Of a DNA stretch of 64,000 nucleotides, positions 27,892 through 36,511 are shown piece by piece. Where the stretch lies: positions 124,001-188,000 of the forward strand of contig NZ_KZ679039.1 in the NCBI RefSeq assembly GCF_003024195.1. The letters are read 5' to 3'. Source of the stretch: Streptomyces dioscori (GTDB taxonomy: Bacteria; Actinomycetota; Actinomycetes; Streptomycetales; Streptomycetaceae). The position numbers and the translations under genes are program-made. How positions within the stretch are numbered: the stretch's first letter is position 1; the number at the start of each line of letters is the position of its first letter. The notes under the pieces are model-generated. The model worked only from the letters and a program-made list of their open reading frames with translations. It was not told where the DNA came from and did no database searches.

Positions 27892-28487
27892 AGGTTGCCC
27901 ATCGGTTCGATGTCCACCTTCACCGGGGTGCCCCAGATGCGCAGGACCTCGTAGTCCGTGAACTCGTGGACCAGGCGGTACGCCATGCTCGGGCGGGGGG
28001 TGCGGCGCTGCGCGGCGAGATACAGCTCGGCCTCCTGCTTGTCGCGGCGTGGCGTGCCGCAGAGCTGCCAGGCCTGGCCGGTCCACATCTCCGGGAGCCA
28101 GCGCTGCTGGGGCTGGGGCCGGTCGCCCCGGACGCCGTAACGGGACGTGGTCCGTTCCGGGCCGGCGTCCGGGGCCGTCGGGCGGCCCTGCGGGAAGGAG
28201 TCCTGGAACGAGTCGTTCACCTTCGAGCGGCGGGCGAGGCGGCGGCGGGTCTCGCAGAGCAGGCACAGGTCGGGGGCGTCCTTGTCCACCGGGCCCGTGG
28301 GGTGTTCCGCGCAGCGGGTGGTGGGGGCCGCGGTGGTGACTGTCTCGTCCAGGAGGTCCAGGGCGCGCTTCAGGTCCGCCTTCACCTCGTGGAGCTTGGC
28401 GTCGGGCATCTCGGTGGAGAGGGTGTCTCCGTGCTCGCCCAGTACGCGGAGGGCTCTGCCCAGGGCGGTCAGTTGCGCGTGGTTCAC
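27888..28487 (-). CDS. Conserved hypothetical protein with Cys-rich motif
   Basis: A 199-residue soluble protein. A helical N-terminus (LTALGRALRVLGEHGDTL) is followed by a C-x2-H...C-x2-C pattern (RCAEHPTG, LCLLCETRR) that could bind zinc, then a Trp/Tyr-rich C-terminal half. No family recognised. The GTG at 28487 gives a normal N-terminus. Its stop overlaps the stop of the convergent esterase gene. Confidence 0.65.
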   Translation of the reverse strand: MNHAQLTALGRALRVLGEHGDTLSTEMPDAKLHEVKADLKRALDLLDETVTTAAPTTRCAEHPTGPVDKDAPDLCLLCETRRRLARRSKVNDSFQDSFPQGRPTAPDAGPERTTSRYGVRGDRPQPQQRWLPEMWTGQAWQLCGTPRRDKQEAELYLAAQRRTPRPSMAYRLVHEFTDYEVLRIWGTPVKVDIEPMGNL

Positions 28488-28570
28488 GGTCTTGGGGTCC
28501 CTTCCGGTTGGCTTCACCAGCGTCGCACGTGGCACTGACAGTGTGGGGCGTGGAAGCTGGGGGTGGGTTC

Positions 28571-28620
28571 GTCGGGTGCGGGTCCGGTGGGGGCTGGTCG
28601 CGCAGTTCCCCGCGCCCCTG
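28571..28620. repeat. REP-like repeat
   Basis: A single leader-plus-core unit (gtcgggtgcgggtccggtgg ... cgcagttccccgcgcccctg) lies between murQ and the hypothetical gene. Confidence 0.9.
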
Positions 28621-28630
28621 TCCGTGGGGG

Positions 28631-29596
28631 TCAGGGGCGGTGGGTTGTCGCCAGGGCTTCGCGTAGGTGGCCGTTTGCTGACTTGAGGAGGTGGGCGGCC
28701 GTGGGGGCGTCCACGGTGCCCAGGATCGTGAGGATCGCGTTCTTGACCTCGCCGTCCGTCGCCGCCAGCGCCGCCTCGATCTCCTCGTCGGACGCACCCG
28801 TGGCGAGCGCGACGATACGGCGTGAACGCGCCCGGAGCTTCTCGTTCGAGGCGCGTACGTCGACCATCAGGTTCCCGTACGTCTTGCCCAGGCGGATCAT
28901 CGTGATCGTCGAGAGCATGTTCAGGACGAGCTTCTGCGCCGTGCCCGCCTTCAGCCGGGTGGAGCCGGTGAGCAGCTCGGGGCCCACCACGACCTCGATG
29001 CCGTGGTCCGCCGCCGCCGCCAGCGCGCTGTCCGCGTTGCAGGACAGGCCGACCGTGAGGGCGCCGAGCGCGCGGGCGTGCTCGACCGCCCCGATCGCGT
29101 ACGGGGTACGGCCCGAGGCGGAGACGCCGACGACCGTGTCGTCCGCGGTGAGGCCCAGCGCGGACAGGTCCGCGACGGCCAGTTCCGCGGAGTCCTCCGC
29201 CCCCTCGGCCGACGTCGTCATCGCCGCCGGACCGCCCGCGATCAGTCCGACCACCTCGGTCGGGTCCGTGTTGAACGTCGGCGGGCACTCCGACGCGTCC
29301 AGCACGCCGAGCCGTCCGGCGGTGCCGGCGCCGGCGTAGACGAGCCGGCCGCCGCGCCCCATCCGCTCCGCGATCGCGTCGATCGCGGCCGCGATGTTCG
29401 GCAGCTGCGCGGCGACGGCGGTCGGCACGGTGGCGTCCTCGCCGTTCATGATCTTCGCGATGTCCAGCGTCGGCAGTCGGTCGATGTCGGAGTGCTCGGG
29501 GCGGAACGCCTCCGTGGTCAGGCTCTCCAACTCGGCCCGCACACTGCGGTACTCGGCGGACGAGGGGGCGTCGGTGGCGTCGGCGCTTGAGGTCAT
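28631..29596 (-). CDS. murQ: N-acetylmuramic acid 6-phosphate etherase
   Basis: A 321-residue SIS-domain enzyme that removes the lactyl ether from MurNAc-6-phosphate to give GlcNAc-6-phosphate, the NagA substrate. Motifs: TEAFRPEHSDIDRLPTLDI, GRLVYAGAGTAGRLGVLDASECPPTF, GVSASGRTPYAIGA and GTAQKLVLNMLST. It participates in recycling of the cell's own peptidoglycan, so it links functionally to the nagKA genes elsewhere in the window. It is downstream of the rpiR-family gene on the same strand. Confidence 0.95.
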   Translation of the reverse strand: MTSSADATDAPSSAEYRSVRAELESLTTEAFRPEHSDIDRLPTLDIAKIMNGEDATVPTAVAAQLPNIAAAIDAIAERMGRGGRLVYAGAGTAGRLGVLDASECPPTFNTDPTEVVGLIAGGPAAMTTSAEGAEDSAELAVADLSALGLTADDTVVGVSASGRTPYAIGAVEHARALGALTVGLSCNADSALAAAADHGIEVVVGPELLTGSTRLKAGTAQKLVLNMLSTITMIRLGKTYGNLMVDVRASNEKLRARSRRIVALATGASDEEIEAALAATDGEVKNAILTILGTVDAPTAAHLLKSANGHLREALATTHRP

Positions 29597-29646
29597 GTAC
29601 GGCGACTCTTTCTGGTGCGGGTGCGGGTCCATTGAGGGGGTGCTTT

Positions 29647-29758
29647 CAGGGGCGCGGGGAACGGCGCAGTCTTTTCGACTTTCAGGGGCGCGGGGGCTGT
29701 GTCGTAGGTGCGGCTCCGCCGCGTGGGCGCGACCAGCCCCCGCCGGGCCCGCGGACGA
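29647..29758. repeat. REP-like repeats between rpiR and murQ
   Basis: Two inverted cores (caggggcgcggggaacggcg; caggggcgcgggggctgtg), a TCTTTTCGACTTT linker, and the GGCTCCGCCGCGTGG module, ending cccccgccgggcccgcgg. A repeat inside a probable operon could reduce read-through or stabilise mRNA ends. Confidence 0.85.
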
Positions 29759-29770
29759 ACCCCGCCGTCC

Positions 29771-30688
29771 CTACCGCGGCGTACTCCGGTGCCGATGGGC
29801 CAACGCCTCGTACGACGCGGACAGCGCCGGCGCCGCCGTCTCGTACGTCCGTTGGGCGACCCCGATGAACAGGCAGTCCACCACCAGCAGTTGGCTCGTC
29901 CGGGACGACATCGCCGCCGGCCGCAGCTCGCTCTCCCGGGCCGTGGACGTGGTCAGGATGTGATCCGCGTACTGGGTCACGGGCCCGTCCGGCCGGCCCG
30001 TGATCGCGATCGTCGTGGCCCCGTGCTCGAACGCGACCCGCAGCGGCTCGATGACGTCACCGGTCGCACCGGAGTGCGTGATCGCGATCGCCACGTCCTT
30101 CGCCCGCAGCTGCACGGCGTTGGTCACGGCGAGATGCGGGTCGTTGTGGGCGTGGGCTATCAGCCCGATGCGCAGGAGCTTCTGGGTGAGGTCCTGGGCG
30201 ACGAGCCCGGACGCGCCGACGCCGTAGACGTCGATACGGCGGGCCAGTGCGAGCGCCCCGACCGCCGCGCCCAGCTGCACCGTGTCCAGTGCGGCCGCGG
30301 TGTCGGCGAGCGTCTGCTGCTCGTCGTACGCGAGCTTGGCGACGACGTCCGCGATCGGGTCGTCGACCGCGATGTCGGCGGTCACGGCGGGGGCGCGGCC
30401 CGACTGCTGCTGGGCGGCGAGGCCGGCGAGGGCGAGGCGCAGGTCGCGGTAGCCGGGGTAGCCGAGGAGGCGGGCCGTGCGGACGACCGTGGCCTCGCTG
30501 GTGCCGGTCAGTTCTGCGAGGCCAGTGACCGTGAGGGCCGCGCAGCCTGCGGGGTCTTGGGCCACGGCCTCTGCTACTCGCTGCATGGAGCGGGTCATCG
30601 AGGGGGCCAGGGTGCGGACCTTTGCGGCGAGGGCTGCGGGGGGTGGCGGGGGGTCGCCCGCGAAAATTTCCTTCACTTCTTGGGTCAC
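29771..30688 (-). CDS. RpiR/MurR-family regulator with SIS domain
   Basis: A 305-residue regulator. The N-terminal HTH (about 30-90: SMQRVAEAVAQDPAGCAALTVTGLAELTGTSEATVVRTARLLGY) is followed by a phosphosugar-binding SIS domain (RIDVYGVGASGLVAQDL, AIAITHSGATGDVIEPL). Being next to murQ it probably senses MurNAc-6-phosphate or GlcNAc-6-phosphate. The GTG at 30688 was chosen from MTQEVKEIF. GAAA/TTTC repeats at and before the start could be its own operator. Confidence 0.9.
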   Translation of the reverse strand: MTQEVKEIFAGDPPPPPAALAAKVRTLAPSMTRSMQRVAEAVAQDPAGCAALTVTGLAELTGTSEATVVRTARLLGYPGYRDLRLALAGLAAQQQSGRAPAVTADIAVDDPIADVVAKLAYDEQQTLADTAAALDTVQLGAAVGALALARRIDVYGVGASGLVAQDLTQKLLRIGLIAHAHNDPHLAVTNAVQLRAKDVAIAITHSGATGDVIEPLRVAFEHGATTIAITGRPDGPVTQYADHILTTSTARESELRPAAMSSRTSQLLVVDCLFIGVAQRTYETAAPALSASYEALAHRHRSTPR

Positions 30689-30705
30689 GTATGAAAGATA
30701 TTTTC
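30662..30705. promoter_or_regulatory. Candidate RpiR operator repeats
   Basis: GAAAATTTC (30662-30670, inside the first codons) and GAAAGATATTTTC (30693-30705, just upstream of the GTG) are short GAAA...TTTC inverted repeats in a GC-rich context, consistent with known RpiR-type sites. Confidence 0.45.
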
Positions 30706-30736
30706 GGGTGGGGGGAGGGTCAAGGGGTGGGTCTGT

Positions 30737-30871
30737 GGGTGCGGGTCCGGTGGGGGCTTGTCGCGCCCACGCGGCGGAGCCGCACATACGACACAGCCCC
30801 GCGCCCCTGGTGGGCGGGTGCTGCGCCGTTGTTCGTGCGGCTCAAAGATTGCGCAGTTCCCCGCGCCCCTG
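30737..30871. repeat. REP-like repeats, composite type
   Basis: Leader, CGGCGGAGCCGCACAT module, GTTCC-less core, then AAAGATTGCGCAGTTCCCCG core. This shows three different modules joined in one 135-base stretch. Confidence 0.85.
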
Positions 30872-30903
30872 AAGAGGGAAACCCGCTGGCGCACAATGGT
30901 CGT

Positions 30904-31293
30904 ATGGAATCATCCGTCGCTCCGCTCGAACAGGCTCTTCATGCGGCTCGGGCTCTTGTTATCGCTGATCTTGTGGCGGGGGAGGTCGCCGAGGCCGATG
31001 TCGTGTCGATGGTCGAGGAGTCCGTCGTGCAGCGGCGCTGGTGGGTGGAGCAGTGGCCCGAGGGTGTGGAGTACGTGGCCGGGCTGGTCGCCCAGGACGT
31101 ACAGGACGCGCTGCTGGAGACGTACGGGCGCTGGCCGCTCTGCCCCGTCTGCGGTGACGGTGATCCGCATGCCCTGGAGGTGGAGCCGGAGCTGGGGCCC
31201 GACCCGCACTGGGTGTGTCACAAGGCCGGTGTGAGCGTCGCCCCGGTGGGCGCGCTGGGCCCGGCCCTGGGCGGCGGAGCGGGTTCTTCGTGA
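30904..31293 (+). CDS. Hypothetical protein with possible zinc knuckle
   Basis: A 129-residue protein: an Ala-rich helical N-terminus, RRWWVEQWPEGVEYVAGLVAQDVQDAL, then CPVCGDGDPHALEVEP...HWVCH, a likely zinc-binding site. It overlaps the next gene by 4 bases (GTGA), so the two form a coupled pair. No function assigned. Confidence 0.75.
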   Translation: MESSVAPLEQALHAARALVIADLVAGEVAEADVVSMVEESVVQRRWWVEQWPEGVEYVAGLVAQDVQDALLETYGRWPLCPVCGDGDPHALEVEPELGPDPHWVCHKAGVSVAPVGALGPALGGGAGSS

Positions 31294-31565
31294 CCGTCTA
31301 CATCGATCCGCCCGACTGGCCGGGGCACGGGCGCATGTGGTCCCACCTCGTCAGCGATGTGTCGTTCGACGAGCTGCACGCGTTCGCGCGGCGGCTCGGC
31401 GCGCCCGCCCGTGCCTTCGAGCGCGATCACTACGACATCCCCTCGCACCGGTACGAGGACGCCGTACGGGAGGGCGCGGTGCAGGTCCGCAGCCGCGAGG
31501 TCGTACGCATCCTGCACGCGTCCGGGCTGCGCAGGCCCAAGGGTCGGCCGGGCTCAGCCGCGTAG
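31290..31565 (+). CDS. DUF4031 protein
   Basis: A 91-residue protein with the DUF4031 pattern: MTVYIDPPDWPGHGRMWSHL at the start, FDELHAFARRLG, FERDHYDIPSHRYEDAV and a basic C-terminus. Function unknown, found widely in actinobacteria. Start GTG overlaps the stop of the upstream gene. Its 3' end overlaps the 3' end of the convergent fusion gene by 12 bases. Confidence 0.85.
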   Translation: MTVYIDPPDWPGHGRMWSHLVSDVSFDELHAFARRLGAPARAFERDHYDIPSHRYEDAVREGAVQVRSREVVRILHASGLRRPKGRPGSAA

Positions 31566-32633
31566 CTCGTACGCGTACTGCTCGCCGTCGTCGTCCAGCG
31601 TGCCCACCCGGGTGAAGCCCGCGCGTGAGATCACGCCCTGGGAGGGGGAGTTGGTGCGGTCCACGGTGGCGAGCAGGTAAGAGACGTCGTCACGGGCCAG
31701 CGCCAGGGCGGACATGGCGCGCAGGGCCTCGGTGGCGTAACCGTTGCCGCGGGCCGCTACGGCCAGGTCGTAGCCGACCTCGGCGCGGCCCTCGTCGTCC
31801 GGGGCGCCGTGGAAACCCATGCCGCCGACCGCGCGGCCGTCCTCGCGCCGTACGAGGACGAACATGCCCCACTCGGGCCGGTGCACCCCGGCCTCGTACG
31901 CCTTGACGACCATGCTCGCGGCGTCCCGCGTGCCCTGGAAGGGGCCGCCCTCGATCCACTCGAAGCCGCCGGTGCCGCCCGCGGTGAGGTCGGCGGCGGC
32001 CGCGGGGGTGACGCCCTGGAGGGTGAGGCGCTCGGCCGGTATGACCAGGTTGTTGCTCCACCGCCAGGAGGTGAGGGGCGCGCGGCCGGGCAGTTCCCCG
32101 CGGCCCGTGGCCCACAGGAGGGTCTGCCAGTGGTCGGGGCCGGGTTCGGGGCGTACGTGCGGGAAGATCCGCGTCAGCACGTCGGCGCAGAGCGCGGCCG
32201 GCGGCTCGTACGCGATCCCGAGGCCCTCCGCCACGTCGTGCGTGTGCAGCAGCACCTCGGCGACACCCATCGCGGCGAAGCCCTCACGGTTCGCGCTGCG
32301 GAAGGGGTACGGGTGGAAGGCCCGCGCCTCCCGTGGAGTGGTGCGCACGGCTGCCGCGAGGAGGGCGCCGGTCGCCTCGATGACCTGGAGGACGTCCTCG
32401 GGGCTCTCGCACTCGTCGAAGGCGATGCGGAAGGGCACGTAGCGGTCGGTGGGGCGGCCCGCCAGCTGGCCCGCGTACGAGACGAGGTCCGACGCGATGT
32501 GCTCCGCCGTGGTGCGGCAGCTCCATTCGAGGCGGCCCGCCCTGACGTCCCAGTCCTGGTCGGCCGCGCCCCGCAGGGCCGCCACCGCACCCGAGACGGC
32601 CTCTTCCACCTGGTCCCCACCCATGGCTCGCAT
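31554..32633 (-). CDS. Maleylpyruvate-isomerase-like / GNAT fusion protein
   Basis: A 359-residue two-domain protein. Residues about 1-205 look like the DinB/mycothiol-dependent maleylpyruvate isomerase fold (WDVRAGRLEWSCRTTAEHIASDL, HTHDVAEGLG). Residues about 225-359 are a GNAT domain (GGMGFHGAPDDEGRAEVGYDL, ARGNGYATEALRAM, NSPSQGVISRAGF). The fusion suggests an acetyltransferase acting on a mycothiol-linked or related substrate, but that is inference. Either of two close ATGs (32633 or 32624) may be the start. Confidence 0.75.
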   Translation of the reverse strand: MRAMGGDQVEEAVSGAVAALRGAADQDWDVRAGRLEWSCRTTAEHIASDLVSYAGQLAGRPTDRYVPFRIAFDECESPEDVLQVIEATGALLAAAVRTTPREARAFHPYPFRSANREGFAAMGVAEVLLHTHDVAEGLGIAYEPPAALCADVLTRIFPHVRPEPGPDHWQTLLWATGRGELPGRAPLTSWRWSNNLVIPAERLTLQGVTPAAAADLTAGGTGGFEWIEGGPFQGTRDAASMVVKAYEAGVHRPEWGMFVLVRREDGRAVGGMGFHGAPDDEGRAEVGYDLAVAARGNGYATEALRAMSALALARDDVSYLLATVDRTNSPSQGVISRAGFTRVGTLDDDGEQYAYELRG

Positions 32634-32651
32634 GCCGGTGAGGATAGGTGA

Positions 32652-34034
32652 TCAGTTCGCGGAGCGGTCGGTAATTTTGGCCGCCCCGACCCCGGTCCCG
32701 ACATCGGCGACGGCCACCGTCCCGACCTCCGCCGCGACCTCGATCCGGGATGCGGCCCCGGTGACCACCCGTGAAGGCGTCGCACGCCGGTACAGGCGCA
32801 GCGAGATCGCGGTCAGTGCGCCCGCCGTGACGGTCAGGGCCGCTCCCGCCCAGGCGGGGGAGGCGAAGCCGAGGCCCGCGTCGATGGCGGCGCCGCCGAT
32901 CCAGGGGCCGCCGGTGTTGCCGAGGTTGAAGGCGGCCGTGGTGGTCGCGGCGGCCAGGGTGGGGGCGGCGGTCGCCACGTTGAACAGCCGGGCGTTGAGT
33001 GCCGGGGCGGTGTAGAAGGCGGAGACGCCGAGGAGGAAGGCGAGGACGGCCGCCGCGACGGCGTACTGCGCGAGGAGGGCGAGTGTCACGAGCAGGACCG
33101 TCGAGGCCGCGATGCCGGACAGCAGCACCCCGAAGAGGTGCGCGTCCGCGATCCGGCCGCCGATCGTCGTCCCGATGAGCGCGCCGATCCCGAACAGCGC
33201 GAGCACGGCCGGCACCCAGCCCTCGTCGAGCCCGGCCACGTCCGTGAGCAGCGGGGCGAGATAGCTGAACGCGCAGAACACCCCGCCCGCGGAGAACGCG
33301 ATCAGCGAGATCGTGAGCCAGACCTGCCGGTCGCGGTAGATCCGCAGTTCGTTCCTGAGCCGGGGCTTCTCGTCGGGGAGCGGGATACGGGGGATGAGGG
33401 TGGCCACTCCGACGAGCGCGACCGCGCTGGCCGCGCCGACCGCCCAGAACGCCGAGCGCCAGCCGAGGCTCTCACCGAGGAAGGCGCCCGCCGGGACGCC
33501 GAGGACGTTCGCGATCGACAGGCCGCCGATCATCACGGCGAGCGCGCGGGCGCGGGCGTTCACCGGGACCATGGCGACGGCGACGGCCGCGCCGACCGCC
33601 CAGAAGCCGGCGCAGGCCAGCGCGCTCACGACCCGGGACACGAAGAGCACGGTGTAGTTCGGGGCGAGGGCGCCCGCGATCTGGCCGAGGCCGAAGACGC
33701 TGATGAGCGCGATGAGGGTGGTGCGGCGGGGCAGCCTGAGCGTGGCCACGGCCAGCAGGGGCGCTCCGACGACCATGCCGACCGCGAAGGCCGATATCAG
33801 CAGGCCCGCGCGCGGAATGGACACGTGCATGTCGTCCGCGACGGCGGGCAGCAGCCCGGAGAGCATGAACTCGCTGGTGCCCAGCGCGAAGACGGAGAGC
33901 CCGAGGATGTAGACGGCCAGGGGCATGGGCGCGGGCTTGGACGTGGTCTTCGACGCGGACTCGGACGCGGACGTGGTCTCGGACTGTGGCGTGCGGGCGG
34001 GCGTGGGTGAGCTGGAGCTCGTGGGGACGGGCAT
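32652..34034 (-). CDS. MFS transporter, DHA1 drug-efflux type
   Basis: A 460-residue inner-membrane protein with about 12 transmembrane helices. ALGTSEFMLSGLLPAVADDM and GMVVGAPLLAVATLRLPRRTTL are the TM1 and TM2-3 signatures of arabinose-efflux/chloramphenicol-resistance permeases. The N-terminus is a Ser/Thr/Pro-rich tail of about 35 residues before the first helix and the C-terminus is Val/Ala-rich. The substrate is unknown. It starts at ATG 34034. Confidence 0.88.
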   Translation of the reverse strand: MPVPTSSSSPTPARTPQSETTSASESASKTTSKPAPMPLAVYILGLSVFALGTSEFMLSGLLPAVADDMHVSIPRAGLLISAFAVGMVVGAPLLAVATLRLPRRTTLIALISVFGLGQIAGALAPNYTVLFVSRVVSALACAGFWAVGAAVAVAMVPVNARARALAVMIGGLSIANVLGVPAGAFLGESLGWRSAFWAVGAASAVALVGVATLIPRIPLPDEKPRLRNELRIYRDRQVWLTISLIAFSAGGVFCAFSYLAPLLTDVAGLDEGWVPAVLALFGIGALIGTTIGGRIADAHLFGVLLSGIAASTVLLVTLALLAQYAVAAAVLAFLLGVSAFYTAPALNARLFNVATAAPTLAAATTTAAFNLGNTGGPWIGGAAIDAGLGFASPAWAGAALTVTAGALTAISLRLYRRATPSRVVTGAASRIEVAAEVGTVAVADVGTGVGAAKITDRSAN

Positions 34035-34082
34035 ATCAAGTGCCAACCTCGACGGTGGACGGCCCATTCCATCGGGTGGGGT

Positions 34083-34760
34083 TCAGGCCGTCAACAGGGT
34101 CAGCTCGCTCGTCAGGTTGTGACGGGCCGGGCCCTCCCATTCCCTTGTCCCGTAAGGGGTGTGGAAGAGGCGCGGCAGTTCGAGGAGCTGGCGCAGGATC
34201 GCCGCGCGGCCCTCGCGGAAGGCGTCCGGGGGTACGAAGGCGTACTCCTCGCGGACCGCTGCCGTGTAGGCGGCGTACGCGTCCGGCGGAGAGGCGAGGA
34301 TCGCCAGGTCGGCGTCGCACAGGACCTGTCCGTTCGGGTCGTCGCCGGCCGGCGCGTGGGTGACCGTCAGCCGGACGAGGCGGGCGACCTCGGCCGTGGC
34401 GGCGGCGGAGAGGCCGGCCTCAGGGAGCGCGCGCTCGGCGAGCCGGGCGGAACGTTCCTCGTTCTCGGAGCGGTCGGGGAGGTAGACCGCGTCGTGGAAC
34501 CACGCGGCCAGCCGGACGAGATCCGGGTCGGCCGCGGCCTTCTCCAGCACGTCGACGTGGTCCAGCACCGCCGTGAGGTGGTCGAGGGTGTGGTAGCGCC
34601 GCTGGGGTTCCGACCAGCGGGTGAGGAGGTTGTCGGCGTAGGCCTCCGGCGAGGGGGCGGGGGTGGCGGTTGGGCCGGTGATGGGGGCGGGGGTCTGCGT
34701 CCCACGGCTCCGGTGGAGTGTGCGGGACCAGCGGGTGCGCAGCGCGTCGGGATCGGCCAT
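34083..34760 (-). CDS. HD-domain metal-dependent phosphohydrolase-like protein
   Basis: A 225-residue cytosolic protein with RRYHTLDHLTAVLDHV, AAWFHDAVY (the HD pair), THAPAGDD and LCDADLAIL. Together these are the YHxxxH/HD/D pattern of a predicted nucleotide phosphohydrolase family. ATG 34760 is used; another ATG three codons upstream is possible. Confidence 0.85.
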   Translation of the reverse strand: MADPDALRTRWSRTLHRSRGTQTPAPITGPTATPAPSPEAYADNLLTRWSEPQRRYHTLDHLTAVLDHVDVLEKAAADPDLVRLAAWFHDAVYLPDRSENEERSARLAERALPEAGLSAAATAEVARLVRLTVTHAPAGDDPNGQVLCDADLAILASPPDAYAAYTAAVREEYAFVPPDAFREGRAAILRQLLELPRLFHTPYGTREWEGPARHNLTSELTLLTA

Positions 34761-34826
34761 GGGTCCCATTGTCCGCCCGCCGTCACCGTCGCCGTCGTCG
34801 CCATCGCCGTCACTCTCGATCCTCGG

Positions 34827-35453
34827 TCAGTTGGGGTGCGCGTCCTCGTACGCGTCGGCCGCCCGCTCGATGAGAGCGAGGGACGCGAGCGGGGACAAGG
34901 CGGCTGTCGCGAGCAGTTCGTGGGTGAGCGTGCAGTGGGTGATCACGGCCGGATCGTCCAGCAGGCGGCCGGTCCCGGCGGCCTGGACGTAGGCGACGGG
35001 CGGGGCGTCGTCGAACGTCATCAGTTTGAAGAGGCCTTCGAGCCCGGCATGCGCGCCTTCCGAGAGGGGCAGTACCTGGGCGACGATCCGATGGCTTCGG
35101 ACCAGTGCGGCGATGCGGCGGAGCTGTTCGGCCATGGTGTGCGGGCCGCCCACCGGACGCCGGACGACGACCTCGTCCAGAATCACCTGGTAGCGGGGCC
35201 CCGCCGGATTGTCGAGGATGCGGGCGCGCGCCCGCCGGGAGGCCGTCCGCCCGTCGGCGGCCTCGTCCGTCCCGGCCGGTTCGTACGCCTGGAGCACCGC
35301 CTGGCTGTAGGCGGCGGTCCGGAGCAGGCCGGGGACCAGGTCCGGTGCCCAGTCCCTGACCGACCGCGCCAGGCTCTCGAAGGTGACGACGTCTGCCGAC
35401 GCCGGTTGCGCGTACTGCGGCGGGGACGGTTCGAGTCGCTCGGTCTTGGGCAT
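34827..35453 (-). CDS. DUF5753 protein lacking the usual HTH
   Basis: A 208-residue protein whose body (FESLARSVRDWAPDLVPGLLRTAAYSQAVL, ILDEVVVRRPVGGPHTMAEQLRRI, VLPLSEGAHAGLEG) is the DUF5753 domain normally found after an XRE-type HTH in Streptomyces regulators. Here no HTH precedes it; the ATG at 35453 has AAAGGGAG at the right distance, and the upstream 180 bases encode none. No DUF397 partner gene follows. It may be a stand-alone sensor or a reduced relic. Confidence 0.75.
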   Translation of the reverse strand: MPKTERLEPSPPQYAQPASADVVTFESLARSVRDWAPDLVPGLLRTAAYSQAVLQAYEPAGTDEAADGRTASRRARARILDNPAGPRYQVILDEVVVRRPVGGPHTMAEQLRRIAALVRSHRIVAQVLPLSEGAHAGLEGLFKLMTFDDAPPVAYVQAAGTGRLLDDPAVITHCTLTHELLATAALSPLASLALIERAADAYEDAHPN

Positions 35454-35634
35454 GGCACAACTCCCTTTCGCGCGGCTGGCGTTGTCGGACGTCGCCGTAT
35501 CGAGGGTAGTTGCGGACAGTGACGACGTGTGCGCGAATGGTGATATCCGTTGATCTCCGACGCGGGGCGCGTAGGCTGAGTATTGGACTAGACCTGTAGC
35601 CCGTCATCTGTCGCCGCCCGAGGGAAGAGGTCCT

Positions 35635-36327
35635 ATGAGCAAGCGTGCAGTCCTGGAGGTGATCGCCCTCGACGTCGAGGACGCGGTCGCCGCCGAGGCC
35701 GGAGGCGCGGACCGGCTGGAGCTCGTCACCGACATGGCCGCCGACGGGCTCACCCCGCCGGTCGAGACCTTCGCCGGGATCCGGGCCGCCGTCGGCATCT
35801 CGCTGCGCGTCATGCTGCGACTGACGGACGGTTTCGCCGCCGGGGACGTACGGGCGCTGGTACGGGCGGCGCGGGAGCTGCGGGCCGCCGGGGCGGACGA
35901 GTTCGTGCTCGGGTTCCTGGACACGAACGGGGAGCCCGACCTGGCCGCGCTGGAGTCGGTGCTCGCCGAACTGGACGGCTGCGCGTGGACGTTCCACCGG
36001 GCGATCGACCGGGCCGCCGACCGGGACGCCCTGCGCAAGCGGCTCTCCGACCTGCCCGGCCTTGACACGTACCTCACGGCGGGGGCTGCGGGCGGCGTGG
36101 ACGAGGGGCTGCCGACGCTGCTCGCGGAGGCGGGGCGGCGGGGGGAGGCGGGGTACGAGCCGCAACTCCTCGTGGGCGGGGGGTTGCGGCTCGACCATGT
36201 CGCTCGGCTGCGGGCGGGGGGTGTGGACGCGTTCCACATCGGGGGTGCGGCGCGGCCTCAGGGCTGGGGCGCGCCTGTCTCCGCATCCGCGGTGGGGGTG
36301 TGGCGCTCCGCGCTGGACGAGGGCTGA
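35635..36327 (+). CDS. cutC: CutC-family copper homeostasis protein
   Basis: A 230-residue TIM-barrel protein with LEVIALDVEDAVAAEAGGADRLEL, GFLDTNGEPD, TFHRAID and LLVGGGLRLDHV, the CutC pattern. It is cytosolic; the role in copper tolerance is genetic in other organisms and the biochemical activity is debated. The start follows GAGGTCCT at 35625-35634. Confidence 0.88.
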   Translation: MSKRAVLEVIALDVEDAVAAEAGGADRLELVTDMAADGLTPPVETFAGIRAAVGISLRVMLRLTDGFAAGDVRALVRAARELRAAGADEFVLGFLDTNGEPDLAALESVLAELDGCAWTFHRAIDRAADRDALRKRLSDLPGLDTYLTAGAAGGVDEGLPTLLAEAGRRGEAGYEPQLLVGGGLRLDHVARLRAGGVDAFHIGGAARPQGWGAPVSASAVGVWRSALDEG

Positions 36328-36339
36328 ACGAGGACTGAA

Positions 36340-36468
36340 CGGGTGCGGGTCCGTCGTGGCCGGTCGCGCAGTTCCCCGCGCCCCTGAGGGGGTGGGTGGA
36401 TCGGGGCGCAGCCCCATCCCCTAGGGGCGCGGGGAACTGCGCGACCAGCCCCCACCGGCCCGCACCCG
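36340..36468. repeat. REP-like repeat pair (convergent)
   Basis: A forward core (gcgcagttccccgcgcccct) and an inverted core (aggggcgcggggaactgcgc) flank a GGGGCGCAGCCCC hairpin, between cutC and helD, so the block is a large imperfect palindrome. Confidence 0.9.
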
Positions 36469-36511
36469 GAACGCGACCCCTCCTACGTCCCCTACGGCCC
36501 CCTGCGCCCCC

